In this document: positions 1-9,508 of the stretch, in pieces | Numbering within the stretch: the stretch's first letter is position 1 | How the letters are laid out: every line of letters begins with the position of its first letter | Source of the DNA: STC-113 sp964618565 | GTDB lineage: Bacteria; Patescibacteriota; Gracilibacteria; BD1-5; UBA2023 | Direction: 5' to 3' | NCBI GenBank assembly: GCA_964618565.1 | Contig: CAZUBA010000042.1 | Location: forward strand, 1 to 12,663 | Length of the DNA: 12,663 nt | The notes under the pieces: model-generated | Told to the model about the DNA's origin: nothing | What the model saw: the letters and a program-made list of their open reading frames with translations, nothing else | Database searches by the model: none | Translations under genes and position numbers: made by a program

Positions 1-4
1 TAAA

Positions 5-50
5 GGTGACATTTCTACTTTTGGAATGGTGACATTTTAACTATTGGAAC
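5..50. repeat. Two tandem 23-nt direct repeats, possible insertion-sequence end
   Basis: Units at 5-27 and 28-50 each begin GGTGACATTT and end in TTGGAA plus one base. They match at 19 of 23 positions. Tandem short repeats of this kind are typical of the terminal regions of some IS families with an integrase-type transposase (IS21/IS481-like), and this motif resembles such ends. No transposase is visible, so any element would lie to the left of the window, and the TAA at 1-3 could be its stop. The family assignment is from memory of similar ends and is weak; the repeat itself is certain. Confidence 0.5.
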
Positions 51-70
51 TACAATATAATAATTATCTA

Positions 71-104
71 TTGACAAATACAAATATATCATTATATAGA
101 TAAT
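71..104 (+). promoter_or_regulatory. Predicted sigma-70-type promoter of pilB
   Basis: A perfect -35 TTGACA lies at 71-76. Candidate -10 boxes are TATATA at 93-98 (16-nt spacer) and TATAGA at 95-100 (18-nt spacer). Transcription would start near 104-110, giving a leader of only about 10-15 nt before the ATG at 119. There is no Shine-Dalgarno sequence in that leader. Confidence 0.6.
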
Positions 105-118
105 CAACTTAAAACAAT

Positions 119-2632
119 ATGATCATGGTTTTATCACCAGCCAATATAGAAGTCAACTGAGTTCCAGACATGACTACCGAAAGGGGCGCATTAGCAGATA
201 TCCTCACAACAGCAAGGAATGGGGTTTCTTATCAAATACAAAATAATATCAGCAAACAAATTCCTTGAAAAAAAATTTGAGAAATGCTTATTGAAAGTTG
301 AATAATAACACTCGAAAATTTTCAAAATGCATTACGTAAGCAAAAGGAATTAAAAGAAAGCGGAAAAGAAACTCGTTTCTTGCAAATACTTGTTGATCTT
401 CAATATATAGAACCACAGAAGTTCTTAAAATTGGCAAGAGAGAATAATATCAGTATTCCCATGTGAGAGATTTTGATAATGGAAGGCATCATCACTGGAA
501 ATCAGCTTAACGAAGCCCTTAAGATACAGGCTCTATCTACTTGAAAAAAATTATGACAGATATTAGTCGAAGATCTGAAAATCATTACCGAAGACACTCT
601 CATTTCTGTGCTATCAAAACAATATTGAAATCTTAGAATAAGACCTGATTTAGCATATTTTGATACTAAGATATTTTTTTCCGTAAGCAAGGATTTAATT
701 ATCTCAAAATCATTCGCTCCATACAATCACTATGATGACGATGATGTAAGGGTGGTGCAGGTCCTGGTTACTGATGTAAAAAGGTCAGATCTTGAAGAAA
801 TTGCAAAAATTATCCTTCTTTGAGCTGAGAGGGCATATAAAATGCCCAATAAAAAAATAAGAGTAGAATTCTGCATATCTGCTTCAACTGAAATAGATGA
901 ATTCGTAAAAGCAGTATACAAAGATAAGGAATCCTTCATCAATAAAGAAAAACTTCGAGTGGAAGATTATTTATGATGAGATGATCCTACATTTCACATC
1001 TGAAAAGAATATACCTCTGAAAAAGAAATAATTCAAGCCTTTTCTTCGATAATAAAGAAATGATTGGACTACTGAGCCTCTGATATACATATTGAGCCAG
1101 AAGAAAACAAAATGAGAATACGCTATAGAATCGATTGAGTATTGAAATGGGATAGCGACTTGCCAATACAGATGAAAGAAAGCCTAATGCGATGATTGAA
1201 ATATGTTTTATCTTTCAGTGATGCACACAAGCTGGATAAGATATTTGATGAAAGATTCAAAGTGTTTTATGTAGACAAAAAAATACATGCTGATATGAGA
1301 GTTTCGATACTGCCTCTTTTAAATTGAGATAAAATGGTACTCAGGCTGCTTGTTCAAAATTCAGAAGTTCCAACATTTACTGATCTTTGAATGAAAAAGA
1401 ACACAAGGCTTAAATATCAAAAAGTGTGCGGGATGTCCTCTTGAATAATCATAGTCACATGACCTACTTGAAGCGGTAAGACAACTACCCTGTTTTCTAC
1501 TATGAATCATCTTAAGAGCGATGAAGTCAATATCGTGACGATTGAGGATCCGCCGGAATATCTTATTCCATGAGTAAATCAGGCTAAGGTAAGATCATGA
1601 AAAGAAAAACATGGTGTAAATTATCTAGACGCACTAAAATCCACCCTAAGACAAGATCCGGATATTATTATGTTCTGAGAGATGCGCGATAATGAATCCG
1701 CATCGGTTGCCATGTCAGCATGAATGACTTGACACTTATTATTCACGACACTACATACGAATGATGCGGTATCATCCATAACAAGACTTGCTGATTTATG
1801 AATACGCCCATTTATGCTTTCTTCGACTCTAGTATCAATTATGGCTCAAAGACTTATCCGTAAGACCTGTGTTCATTGTAAAGAGGAATATGAACCAACT
1901 GAGGATAATTTGGAGTTTTTTAAAGTGACGATAGATTGAATAGATGAACTCATTGAGAATAAATGAATAAAATTCACCAGATGAAAATGATGTGATAAAT
2001 GCAGATTCACCTGATACAAGTGAAGAGTTTGAATATATGAGCTGCTATGTGTCAATGAAGAACTTAAAAAAGCGGTATTGCATAATGCTACGGCAAAAGA
2101 GATTGAAGATATGGCAAGAGAATTTTGAATGACCTCTATGGTGGAAGATTGATTCTTAAAAATAATAGACGGTCAAACTACACTTGAAGAAGTTATAAGA
2201 GTATCCAGGACTCTCCAGGCACCAAAATTAAAAAGGTCTGTCAAAGAAATCAGATATTTACTTGAATGAGATCTGTCAAGGGATGAGCTGATAACCTCCA
2301 TATATTCGTGACTTGATTCAAAAAAAATATCAAAAGCACCAGAAAGAACATTGGAGCCATTAAGAAAAATAAATATTTGAGAAAAATGAGAGGAAATTTT
2401 TGAAGATCTGCCCATCGTGTGATGAGATGTAAGCCATACACCTAAAGATGATGAATTAGGATTGGATTTAACTGATTCACAGAAGGATTCAATCATCAAA
2501 TGATTATATGAAAAGATGCGCTCTGAAATATCATCAAGATTGAATAGCATAATCGATGATTGAATTAATTCCAAATCGCTTGAAAAGATGCTGGAATTAG
2601 GAAAATTAGTATCAGAATTAGATAAAAAATAG
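119..2632 (+). CDS. pilB: Type IV pilus assembly ATPase PilB (GspE/PilB family), 837 aa, code 25
   Basis: Hexameric cytoplasmic ATPase of the PilB/GspE secretion superfamily that powers pilus extension. Read with TGA as Gly, the ORF is unbroken from ATG 119 (an in-frame TAA lies at 110-112) to TAG 2630. Two MshEN-like segments, with GKKIGEML and GKKLGQIL cores, occupy about residues 50-170. ASDIHIEP is at 320-327. Walker A GPTGSGKT is at 448-455, with both the 448 and 451 glycines encoded by TGA. Walker B DIIMFGEMRD starts near 515; GEMRD replaces the more usual GEIRD. The His box (GHLLFTTLHTNDA) follows. A four-cysteine zinc site is formed by C584/C587 and C625/C628. The family core ends near residue 700, and about 140 further residues form a charged, helix-prone tail, making the protein much longer than usual PilB (about 570 aa). 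ATG 125 is an alternative start. The family call is certain; PilB rather than GspE is inferred from the prepilin gene in the same window. Confidence 0.95.
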
Positions 2633-2643
2633 TATCAAAAAAT

Positions 2644-2671
2644 GCATCCGAACTGATTTGGATGCTTTTTT
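2644..2671. terminator. Rho-independent terminator between pilB and the convergent small gene
   Basis: The stem GCATCCGAA (2644-2652) pairs with TTTGGATGC (2657-2665) around a CTGA loop. It is followed on the plus strand by seven T and preceded by an A-run, so it can serve pilB and the convergent minus-strand gene ending at 2675. Confidence 0.85.
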
Positions 2672-2674
2672 TGA

Positions 2675-2965
2675 TTACACATTAAGTTTCTTAAGAATCA
2701 GAAACAGTAGTATCGAAATTAATCATAATCATGCGATAATATCCATGAATCTTATATTTAGAAACGGGATTTTAATTTGCGTATTATTCTCTTTATAAAA
2801 TATTTTTGCATCAGCTAATGTGGGAGTCTTGAAATCACGCAAGTCTTTTATTATAGCTGAATCTCATTTATAATTCTTTAATTGTTCTTTCCCCGAATAA
2901 AAATAAAAAGCTGAAAATACTAGTATTAATATAAGAATAATGTGGAACTTTTTTGGTTTATTCAT
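2675..2965 (-). CDS. Small hypothetical membrane protein, two predicted transmembrane helices, 96 aa
   Basis: No family was recognised. The protein begins with a short basic stretch (MNKPKKFH), then a hydrophobic helix at about residues 9-24. About 50 mainly charged residues follow, then a second helix at about 74-91, and the tail ends KKLNV. This suggests a hairpin protein with both ends inside and a soluble loop outside. Three glycines are TGA codons, which is why standard translation misses the gene. It sits alone between two terminators: the pilB terminator downstream and a bidirectional one upstream at 3029-3066. The start is the only ATG near the 5' end, and no Shine-Dalgarno is present. 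The hydrophobic pattern supports a real gene, but with no recognised homologue it stays moderate. Confidence 0.6.
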
Positions 2966-3028
2966 ATGTTATATTTTATTAATGGGTTAAATGGATATTA
3001 TCGAATATTGAAAATAGTCAAATCAATA

Positions 3029-3066
3029 AAAAACGACACAAGGTTTGTAGGCTTTGTGTCGTTTTT
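3029..3066. terminator. Bidirectional rho-independent terminator downstream of tRNA-Phe
   Basis: A 13-bp stem (AAAAACGACACAA at 3029-3041 against its complement at 3054-3066) closes a 12-nt loop. A-rich and T-rich flanks allow termination in both directions. It lies just beyond the 3' end of the minus-strand tRNA and before the small membrane protein gene. Confidence 0.85.
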
Positions 3067-3094
3067 ATAATCTTATGTAGCGTTTGTGGTTATT

Positions 3095-3169
3095 TGGTGG
3101 CAAGGGAGAGAATTGAACTCTCGACACAAGGCTTTTCAGGCCTCTGCTCTACCACTGAGCTACCCCGCC
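3095..3169 (-). tRNA. tRNA-Phe (GAA anticodon), CCA encoded
   Basis: The minus strand folds as a full cloverleaf. The acceptor GGCGGGG pairs with CCTTGCC, with two G-U pairs. The D arm contains GCTCAGTGGTAGAGC, the anticodon loop is CTGAAAA (anticodon GAA), and the T arm is GAGAG-TTCAATT-CTCTC. The discriminator A is followed by a genomically encoded CCA at 3095-3097. A promoter lies about 15-20 nt upstream and a strong terminator downstream, so it looks like a stand-alone transcription unit. Confidence 0.95.
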
Positions 3170-3189
3170 GCATTATTTGTGGTGGGCTT

Positions 3190-3217
3190 ATTATATGAAA
3201 AAAAAAGTATTTGCAAA
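3190..3217 (-). promoter_or_regulatory. Predicted promoter of tRNA-Phe
   Basis: On the minus strand, a perfect -10 TATAAT (3190-3195) is preceded by TTGCAA (3211-3216, 15-nt spacer) or TTTGCA (3212-3217, 16-nt spacer). Transcription would begin near 3183, about 14 nt before the mature 5' end of the tRNA. Confidence 0.65.
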
Positions 3218-3293
3218 TTTTTTTATTAAATTTAATAATCTTCTGCTTTTGGGCTAAGTAAAAGTCCGGAAGCGCAACTCAAAAATATATTAT

Positions 3294-3887
3294 TTACTTT
3301 TTTCTGCATATTGCAATATAATTCAATTTTCTATATTCGCCATAGTCTTTTCTATCATCATACTTTGCTATTTCGGTGTAAATTTGAGTATATATTTCCT
3401 TAATTGAGAACCTTGCCTCAAGCAGATCAATGAATTCATCCAATTCAAGTTCTTTTACATGAAAGATATTTCAATGCGGTTTTCTAGGAGTTGAGATTAT
3501 GAATATTCAATCGTCATTAAGGATTTCCTTAATTTCATCGAGAAATTGCTCTTGTCAATGAATATGCTCGATTCATTCAAAACTCACCACAAGATCGAAT
3601 TTTATATCAAAAAATGAACTTAATATTTCTATATCTCAAATCACATATTCAGTGTTTTCATTTTTAAAAAACACGTTTGCATGCTCTATGGCATCTGGAG
3701 AATTATCAATTCCAATGCATTTTCATCATCTTTCGCTTAATGCAAGCGCTCAATATCAGCTTCAACAAGGACAATCAAGCATGATATCTTTATTATTCTT
3801 GATAAAACCTTTAGCGAATTCATATCTTGCCAAGTGTGTTATTTCTGCGTCTTTGATTGATTTTGGAGATTGCCTTTCTAATGACAT
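3294..3887 (-). CDS. SAM-dependent class I methyltransferase, 197 aa
   Basis: Rossmann-fold methyltransferase using S-adenosylmethionine; the substrate cannot be deduced. Motif I, DCPCGSGYG, is at residues 38-46 with its glycines written TGA. The acidic ribose-binding position lies in CIGIDNSPDAIEHA just after. The motif IV-like DLVVSFEGIEH spans about 98-108, and the post-motif strand GIFIISTPRKPH follows an LNDDG turn. The early HLARYEFA stretch and the SFE..EH..GQEQFLDEI segment resemble methyltransferases often found with surface-polysaccharide genes. The chosen ATG lies 18 nt downstream of the dnaE stop and in the same frame, so the two are probably co-transcribed. No Shine-Dalgarno is present. 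A methyltransferase is near certain; its role is open. Confidence 0.9.
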
Positions 3888-3905
3888 TAAAATATTATTT
3901 ATATA

Positions 3906-6900
3906 TTACCAATTCTCTTTCACCCATTTCTTTATTCAATTTATATCAGAAAGCGATATCTTGGTATCCACTTCCTGTCATCTGATATCAAGGAATATCT
4001 TAATATCTCAATCAGGCTCTCACATCATCATCTCCTTCAGATTCAAGAGATCATCCTTAGTTCAGTTTGTAGGTACCTTTATGACATACTTGCTCTGATT
4101 TGTCTTTGCTATTTTGTCTTCTTGCTTCTCCTCAGTTTTTTTGACTGCGGTGATGATATCTTCTCAATCATCAAGATAATTTATTATTTCATCTTCATTG
4201 AATGTACCTATTTCTTGAGCCTGGGTTCTGAGTGATGTTATAGTTGTAGATCGGATTAATGTCGGCAATACAGAAATCTCTTCCATCTGTTCATTGAACC
4301 TTATATTTCAATCAATCATCACTATGGAATCTTGTTGGATAAGATTAACGAATTTATCATAATCTTTTGGGAATACTGTAATTACGAATTTGAAGAATGT
4401 AGAATCACAATTTGCTGTCATCATAAGTTTTCCTGTTTTTGTCTGAATTTTGCGGATGCTTGTGACGAGTCAGAAAAATTTTACTTTCGGATCTTGTTTT
4501 CGTTCATATTTTCATTTCGGTTCTACTTTAGGGGCTGGAGCTTCTATTTCCTCAATTGGTGCCGGAACATCTGCGGGAACTGGAATTTCTTGAAATATTT
4601 CTCATTCTCAATTTCATTCAATATCATCTGATACGATTCAGATAGGGTCAGGCTCTACTTCTGTAATGAGCATTGCCTGCTCCTTCATCTTTTTCTTGAA
4701 TTCTACAACATGTTCAAGTCAGCTTGATTTGGTGTTCAGATATTTCTTTAATCAATCAAGTCAATGCCCCGTAACCGAATATCATATGACTTCGCGTTCT
4801 CATATTATTTTTTCTTCATATGTCATCGGTTTTGCTTTTTCTAGAGAAAATCTATGGTCATCATGATTTCATCATCATAAATCAAATAATCATGTTTGAT
4901 TTGTTTCTTGCTTTTTCTGATGCTCTTTCAAGAAGCTTGTAATTTTTGAAATGGAAGCGAGCAGGGAAGCGCGCTCTCAAAAAGCGTCCAAAGCTCACGA
5001 GAGGATTAATGCTTCAAGTGATTTCTTATTTATGACATCTCAGGAAGTCTTATTGATAAGATCTACAACGTCTGTGTATTGTCAATTTTCTCTTCATGAT
5101 CTTATCGTATCAATCGGTCAGCTTCATAATCATTTGATTGCCTTAAGTCCAAAACGGATATTATCGTTATCAATAAAAGTAAAGTGCTTCATGGATTCAT
5201 TTATATCGGGAGCCAGAACATTTATTTTCTTTGCTTTGCACTCGTCTATTTCAAGTGTTATCCTATCGATATCTTCTTCATCGGATACCATTAACGCAGT
5301 CATGAATTCAGTAGGGAAGTATGCCTTCAGATATGCTGTCTGATATGCTATCATAGAGTAACAGGCCGCATGGGACTTATTGAATCAATAACCGGCAAAT
5401 GGCTCGATTATGTCCTCAAATATATATTTCGCCAATTCCTTCGGATGTCAGTTTGAAATCGCTGCTTGTATGAATTTTTCTTTTTGTTCCATCAAGAGAT
5501 CAATCTTCTTCTTACCTATCGCACGTCTTAAGATATCCGCTTCTCATAGAGAAAATCAGGCAAAAGCTTGTACGAGCTGCATTATCTGCTCCTGATAAAC
5601 AGCTATTCATTGTGTCGGCTTAAGGATTACTTCTAGCGAAGTGTGCGGATATTGGACTTTTTCTTTTCAATGTTTCCTGTTGATATATGTCGGGATATAC
5701 GCCAATGGCCCTGGACGATATAGCGATACCATAACAATGATATCTTCAAATGCATTGGGCTTAAGCTCTTTTAGGTATTTCCTCATTCAAGATGATTCAA
5801 ATTGGAATACTCAAGTCGTATCTCAATCACAGAATATCTTAAAAACCTTCTTATCTTCGTAATCGATTTTAAGGAGATTTATATCTTTATCATGTTGGTT
5901 CTTGATGATTTTGAGACATCTGTCTATGATTGTCAGGTTCCTAAGTCATAAGAAATCCATCTTCAGAAGGCCTAGATCTTCAAGAGGATATTGAGATAGC
6001 TGAGTAACTGTAACGGTATCATCTTTTGGAGGATGTTGCAGGGAACAGAATTCTGTCATTTTTGCAGGAGCGATGATTACGGCACAAGCATGAACTCATA
6101 ATTGCCTGACTGATCACTCCAATCGCATGGCATTATCAATTATCTTCTTATACTTATCGCTTGATGCATATAATGCTTTGAATTCTGTACTTTCTTCTAA
6201 TGCATCTTTAATTTTGATTCAAGGCTTTGCAGGTATAAGCTTCGCAACATTATTCATTTCAGAGAAGGGGACTCAAAATGCTTTTCAGATATCCTTTACG
6301 GCCGCTCTAGCCGCCATCGTACCAAACGTACAAATTTGAGCCACGTGATCATGTCAATATTTATTGCGGACATATTCTAGCACCCGTCATCTTCATTCGT
6401 CAGAAAAGTCGACATCGATATCTGGCATGGATACACGAGCAGGATTCAAGAATCTCTCAAAAAGCAGCGAATATTTAAGCGGATCGATATCTGTTATTCA
6501 AGATAAATAAGCAAGAAGCGCTCAGGCAGCAGATCATCTTCATGGTCATACTGGCACTCAGTTGTTCTTAGCCCAATTTATGAAATCTGCTACAATGATG
6601 AAGTATCCGTTAAATCACATAAGTTCGACCACCACAAGTTCATATTCCAGCCTATCTATTATATTTATCTGTTCTGGGTTAAGCTTTTCTACAAATGCAA
6701 TTTTTTCTTCTGAGAAATATGATTTTGATAAAGCTTGCAATTCTTCGGCTGACATTTGACTGAGCTTCTTATCCGGTCATGGGACATCTGTCTTATTGAC
6801 GAGCAAGAACAAAGTCTTTTCGTCAAATCAATAGTCATATCTATCATTTAATCATTTCATGCAAAGATAGCGCAAACACCATTCTTCAGGTCAAAGCTCT

Positions 6901-7826
6901 TTCAGATTTTGTATATTCTTTGCATATTCAAGATAACGACTATGAATAATCTTTTCAGCTTCTCATAATTCAGAAACCGGTATAAGTGTTTCTCAATATG
7001 GGATATCGATTTTAATTTTTTCAGCTATTTCAAGAGTTGCATTACATGCGCTTTGAGAATATGAAAATATTTCCCTCATCTCAGCTCATGATCTGAGGGC
7101 ATAATTTCATTCGATAAGAGTTGGCCTATCTGGGTCATCTAGTGCTCTACCGTCTCAAATCGAATAAAGCAAGTCCTGTGCTTCTGAATCTGTTTCAGAT
7201 AAATAATGCACGTCATTTGTTCCGACAACCTTAAGATCATGATTTCTTGAGAGCGCTAGGATATATTCATTTACCTTTGATTGGCTTGGTCTGTCAGGAT
7301 GCTCTTGCAATTCAAGATAAAAATCATCTTTTCAGAAAATGTTCTGATAAAATTCAATTCTTGACATTATGAAATCTTCGCTTTTTCATGTTATGATATG
7401 CTGAGGAATCTCTCAAAGAAATGATCCCGAAAGCGCAATTACATTCGAAGAGTATTTTTTTAATAATTCAAAATCGATTCTGGGCTTATAATAAAATCAA
7501 TTGAGCCAAGAAATAGTTGTCATTTCAATGATATTCTTCAGTCATTCTCTATTTTTAGCCAATAGCACTATCTCATAGAACTCATTGTCCTTTTCTTTAT
7601 TTCAGATTCATTTCTTAGAAATAGATGCCTCAATTCAGATTATCGGATTTATATCATTTTCTTTACATGATTTATAAAATTCAAAAAAACCGTACAGATT
7701 ACCCGTATCCGTGATAGCAAGTGATGTCATTCATAATTCTTTGGCTTTTTTGACAAATTCTTTTGGCTTGCCGAGTCATTCTAATATTGAAAAATTCGTG
7801 TGTACGTGCAAATGGACGAATGACAT
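3906..7826 (-). CDS. dnaE: DNA polymerase III alpha subunit DnaE, 1306 aa, code 25
   Basis: Catalytic subunit of the replicative C-family DNA polymerase. Read codon by codon with TGA as Gly, no TAA or TAG interrupts it. The N-terminal PHP domain starts VHLHVHTNFS and continues through ITDTGNLYGFFEFY and GIEA to TNDVHYL. The polymerase palm has GPGRGSAAG (about 427-435) and PDIDVDF (468-474), which carries the catalytic aspartates. Fingers motifs include GVFQFESSGMRKYL, SLYRPGP, VYQEQIMQ and GEADILRRAIGKK, and FAGYGFNKSHAACYS starts at 810. The helix-hairpin-helix region and GLFDL near 980 follow. Unusually, about 50 residues rich in Pro, Glu and Ala (about 1055-1110) precede the OB fold (FFGLVTSIRKIQTKTGK, from about 1117). 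The C-terminal domain runs from YVIKVPTNGTKDDL. The protein is longer than the usual roughly 1150 aa because of this linker. PHP metal ligands are partly lost. The start ATG gives the canonical N-terminus. Confidence 0.97.
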
Positions 7827-7983
7827 CTTTTAAGAGGTTTTATAATTTTAAATAATTGCTTTAAGAAGCAGTTTATATAATCAAAATAATTTAACTATAT
7901 CATTTGCCTAAAATATAACGATTTTTCTTAAAAAGTAAATGCAAATTTAATATGAAACATCCTGAAATTCAAGTATATAAAAA
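7827..7983 (-). promoter_or_regulatory. dnaE leader with a weak candidate promoter
   Basis: AT-rich, non-coding. The best candidate on the minus strand is TTTACT (7934-7939) with a 16-nt spacer to TATATT (7912-7917), which would give a leader of about 80 nt. A small hairpin (TGCTT-CTTA-AAGCA) lies between that promoter and the ATG. There is no Shine-Dalgarno sequence. Other -10-like AT motifs nearer the gene compete, so the choice is tentative. Confidence 0.3.
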
Positions 7984-8003
7984 CCCTCTAATCATAGAGG
8001 GCT
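7979..8003 (-). terminator. Rho-independent terminator of the membrane protein gene
   Basis: The hairpin CCCTCT-(6 nt)-AGAGGG (7984-8001) is followed on the minus strand by five T. It lies about 18 nt past the TAA of the 422-aa membrane protein gene and separates it from dnaE. Confidence 0.85.
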
Positions 8004-8018
8004 CATAAATTTTTTTGA

Positions 8019-9287
8019 TTAAGCAGGAATTATATTTAAATCTTCTTTTTTCTCATTTTCAACTTTATCATATATGTCTTTTACTATTCAATCAATTTCT
8101 ATTAGGAAAGTCTTATAGTTGTTAAGATCATCATGAAAATTCAGATACATTACCAAAAATGAAATTATAATTCATCATGAAACTATATAAATTATATCAA
8201 GCGGTATATTAAATGCCCAGATGAAGAAAAATGCATATAGGAAAACAACAAAAAAATAGATCGAAGAATACACAACACTGAATAAGCCAATGATTATCGG
8301 TCCTGGTGCAATCTTATTATTAATGATAAAGTTTAAGAATTTGAAAATATACTTTGTAGCCAATTTATAAGTTATATAATCATAAATGAAAAATACGACT
8401 CTATATATGTATTTGATCAAAGTCCATAAGAAATGAAAAATCTTAGTTAACAGTCAATTGAAAAATATAGTCGTAAGACTCATCTTGAATGATTGTACGA
8501 GTAGCGCAAGAGCGACAACCAGAAGAATATTCTGTAATCAGATCCCCTGAATGCTAGTTATCATCGTATCGCTCACTCTTCATACCATTATTGAATCAAA
8601 AGCAACTTTTCAGAATGTTGAATTATTTGCAGAATTGAGTAGGTCTGCTCTTAATAAGTTTCAATTGATATTAAAGAATCATATTAAAGAGATGAGGCAT
8701 ATTCAAATGACTGAAACTGAAAATCATAATGCGCGTGATCTTAAAAAAGAATGTTTCCTTGTTAAAATTTTATATTTTTCATTTATTATAGCATTGAGGC
8801 TTCTGAATCTCAATTTATCAAGTTCGATCAGTTTCTCTCGAGATCATTTTGATACCCTGTTCCTATAAACGATGATCATAAAATATACATATATGATCTT
8901 GAATATTTCATCTCACCAGAGCTTGTTCTTATTATTTATATAGAAATAAAGCAAGAATACCAGAAACAGATTATTTCTTTTTTTGGGAATATCATAAAGC
9001 TTATATAATAACGTATTTACCTCAATGTTACCCTTATTCTTAAGATTTTTTATGTTATCTACATTTTGCTTAAAATCACCAAGAAAAGCCATATATTTCA
9101 ACTTTGAATCATCGAATATCTGTTCATTTTCTTTCCGGAGAAAGTTTTTAAGCTGCTTTATCAGATCTACAAAAAGCAGATCCTCTTTTTTATCTTCAGA
9201 TAAAAGAAGCTCCATAAGGTAAAATAATTTATTTTCTCTTATGACAGAATGTATGAATCTATTGATATGGTACGAAATCATCTTCAT
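8019..9287 (-). CDS. Hypothetical polytopic membrane protein, 422 aa
   Basis: No family was recognised. The reading frame is open from ATG 9287 (a TAA lies two codons upstream) to TAA 8019 with TGA as Gly; standard translation breaks it into pieces. About 105 charged, mostly helical residues come first. Two weaker hydrophobic stretches follow near 107-120 and 128-143, then a basic linker. Clear helices lie at about 186-205 (ALGFSVSVIGICLISLIGFF), 252-268, 278-303, 330-358 and 366-385. An acidic, Lys-rich cytoplasmic tail ends ENEKKEDLNIIPA. Few glycines or prolines interrupt the helices and no catalytic motif is visible. A good promoter sits upstream and a terminator downstream, so it appears monocistronic. 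It could be a transporter-like or envelope scaffold protein, but nothing in the sequence decides this. Confidence 0.75.
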
Positions 9288-9306
9288 TATTTAAAAATAC
9301 GGAACT

Positions 9307-9335
9307 ATTCTAACATATATTTTAAATTAAGGCAA
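9307..9335 (-). promoter_or_regulatory. Predicted promoter of the 422-aa membrane protein gene
   Basis: On the minus strand TTGCCT (9330-9335) is separated by 17 nt from TAGAAT (9307-9312). The predicted start of transcription near 9300 leaves a leader of only about 12 nt before ATG 9287. Confidence 0.6.
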
Positions 9336-9508
9336 AAATGACTCGATAATCAATGCTGATTTTTTGTATTTTGAATTTAAAATTAATTATTTCAGTTTAA
9401 ATTTAATGATGAATTGAAGGTTAAAACTATATAATTCATTCTTTATAGAAAATTAATCCTGTTCTGATAATATCAAGCTGCTTTTGATCATTTATAATCT
9501 ATGTTGAA
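9313..9508. other. AT-rich intergenic region without a gene
   Basis: No ORF with protein-like character was found on either strand under code 25. It holds short AT-rich hairpins, for example ATCAA and TTGAT arms around 9473-9489 on the 3' side of the metallopeptidase gene, but none has a convincing GC stem plus T-run. The metallopeptidase transcript therefore has no clear terminator here. Confidence 0.5.

Noticed and set aside
502..2574. Minus-strand standard-code ORFs across 502-942 and 1873-2574
   Set aside because: They are antisense shadows of pilB, which is fully open on the plus strand under code 25 with all family motifs.
3240..3293. Hairpin CTTTT/AAAAG as a terminator of the methyltransferase gene
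   Set aside because: The stem is short, AT-only and lacks a following T-run on the minus strand, so it is not convincing.
3652..6759. Series of plus-strand ORFs of 60-150 aa
   Set aside because: All lie antisense to the methyltransferase and dnaE, whose minus-strand frame carries clear conserved motifs. The plus-strand products look like low-complexity Ser/Phe/Ile sequence.
119..7826. pilB and dnaE as decayed pseudogenes or selenoprotein genes because of many in-frame TGA codons
   Set aside because: Every TGA can be Gly and many sit at invariant glycines. There are no frameshifts or TAA/TAG codons, and tens of TGA per gene rule out selenocysteine.
8551..9222. Plus-strand ORFs at 8551-8868 and 9025-9222
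   Set aside because: They are antisense to the continuous 422-aa membrane protein frame, which has a promoter, terminator and coherent helix pattern.
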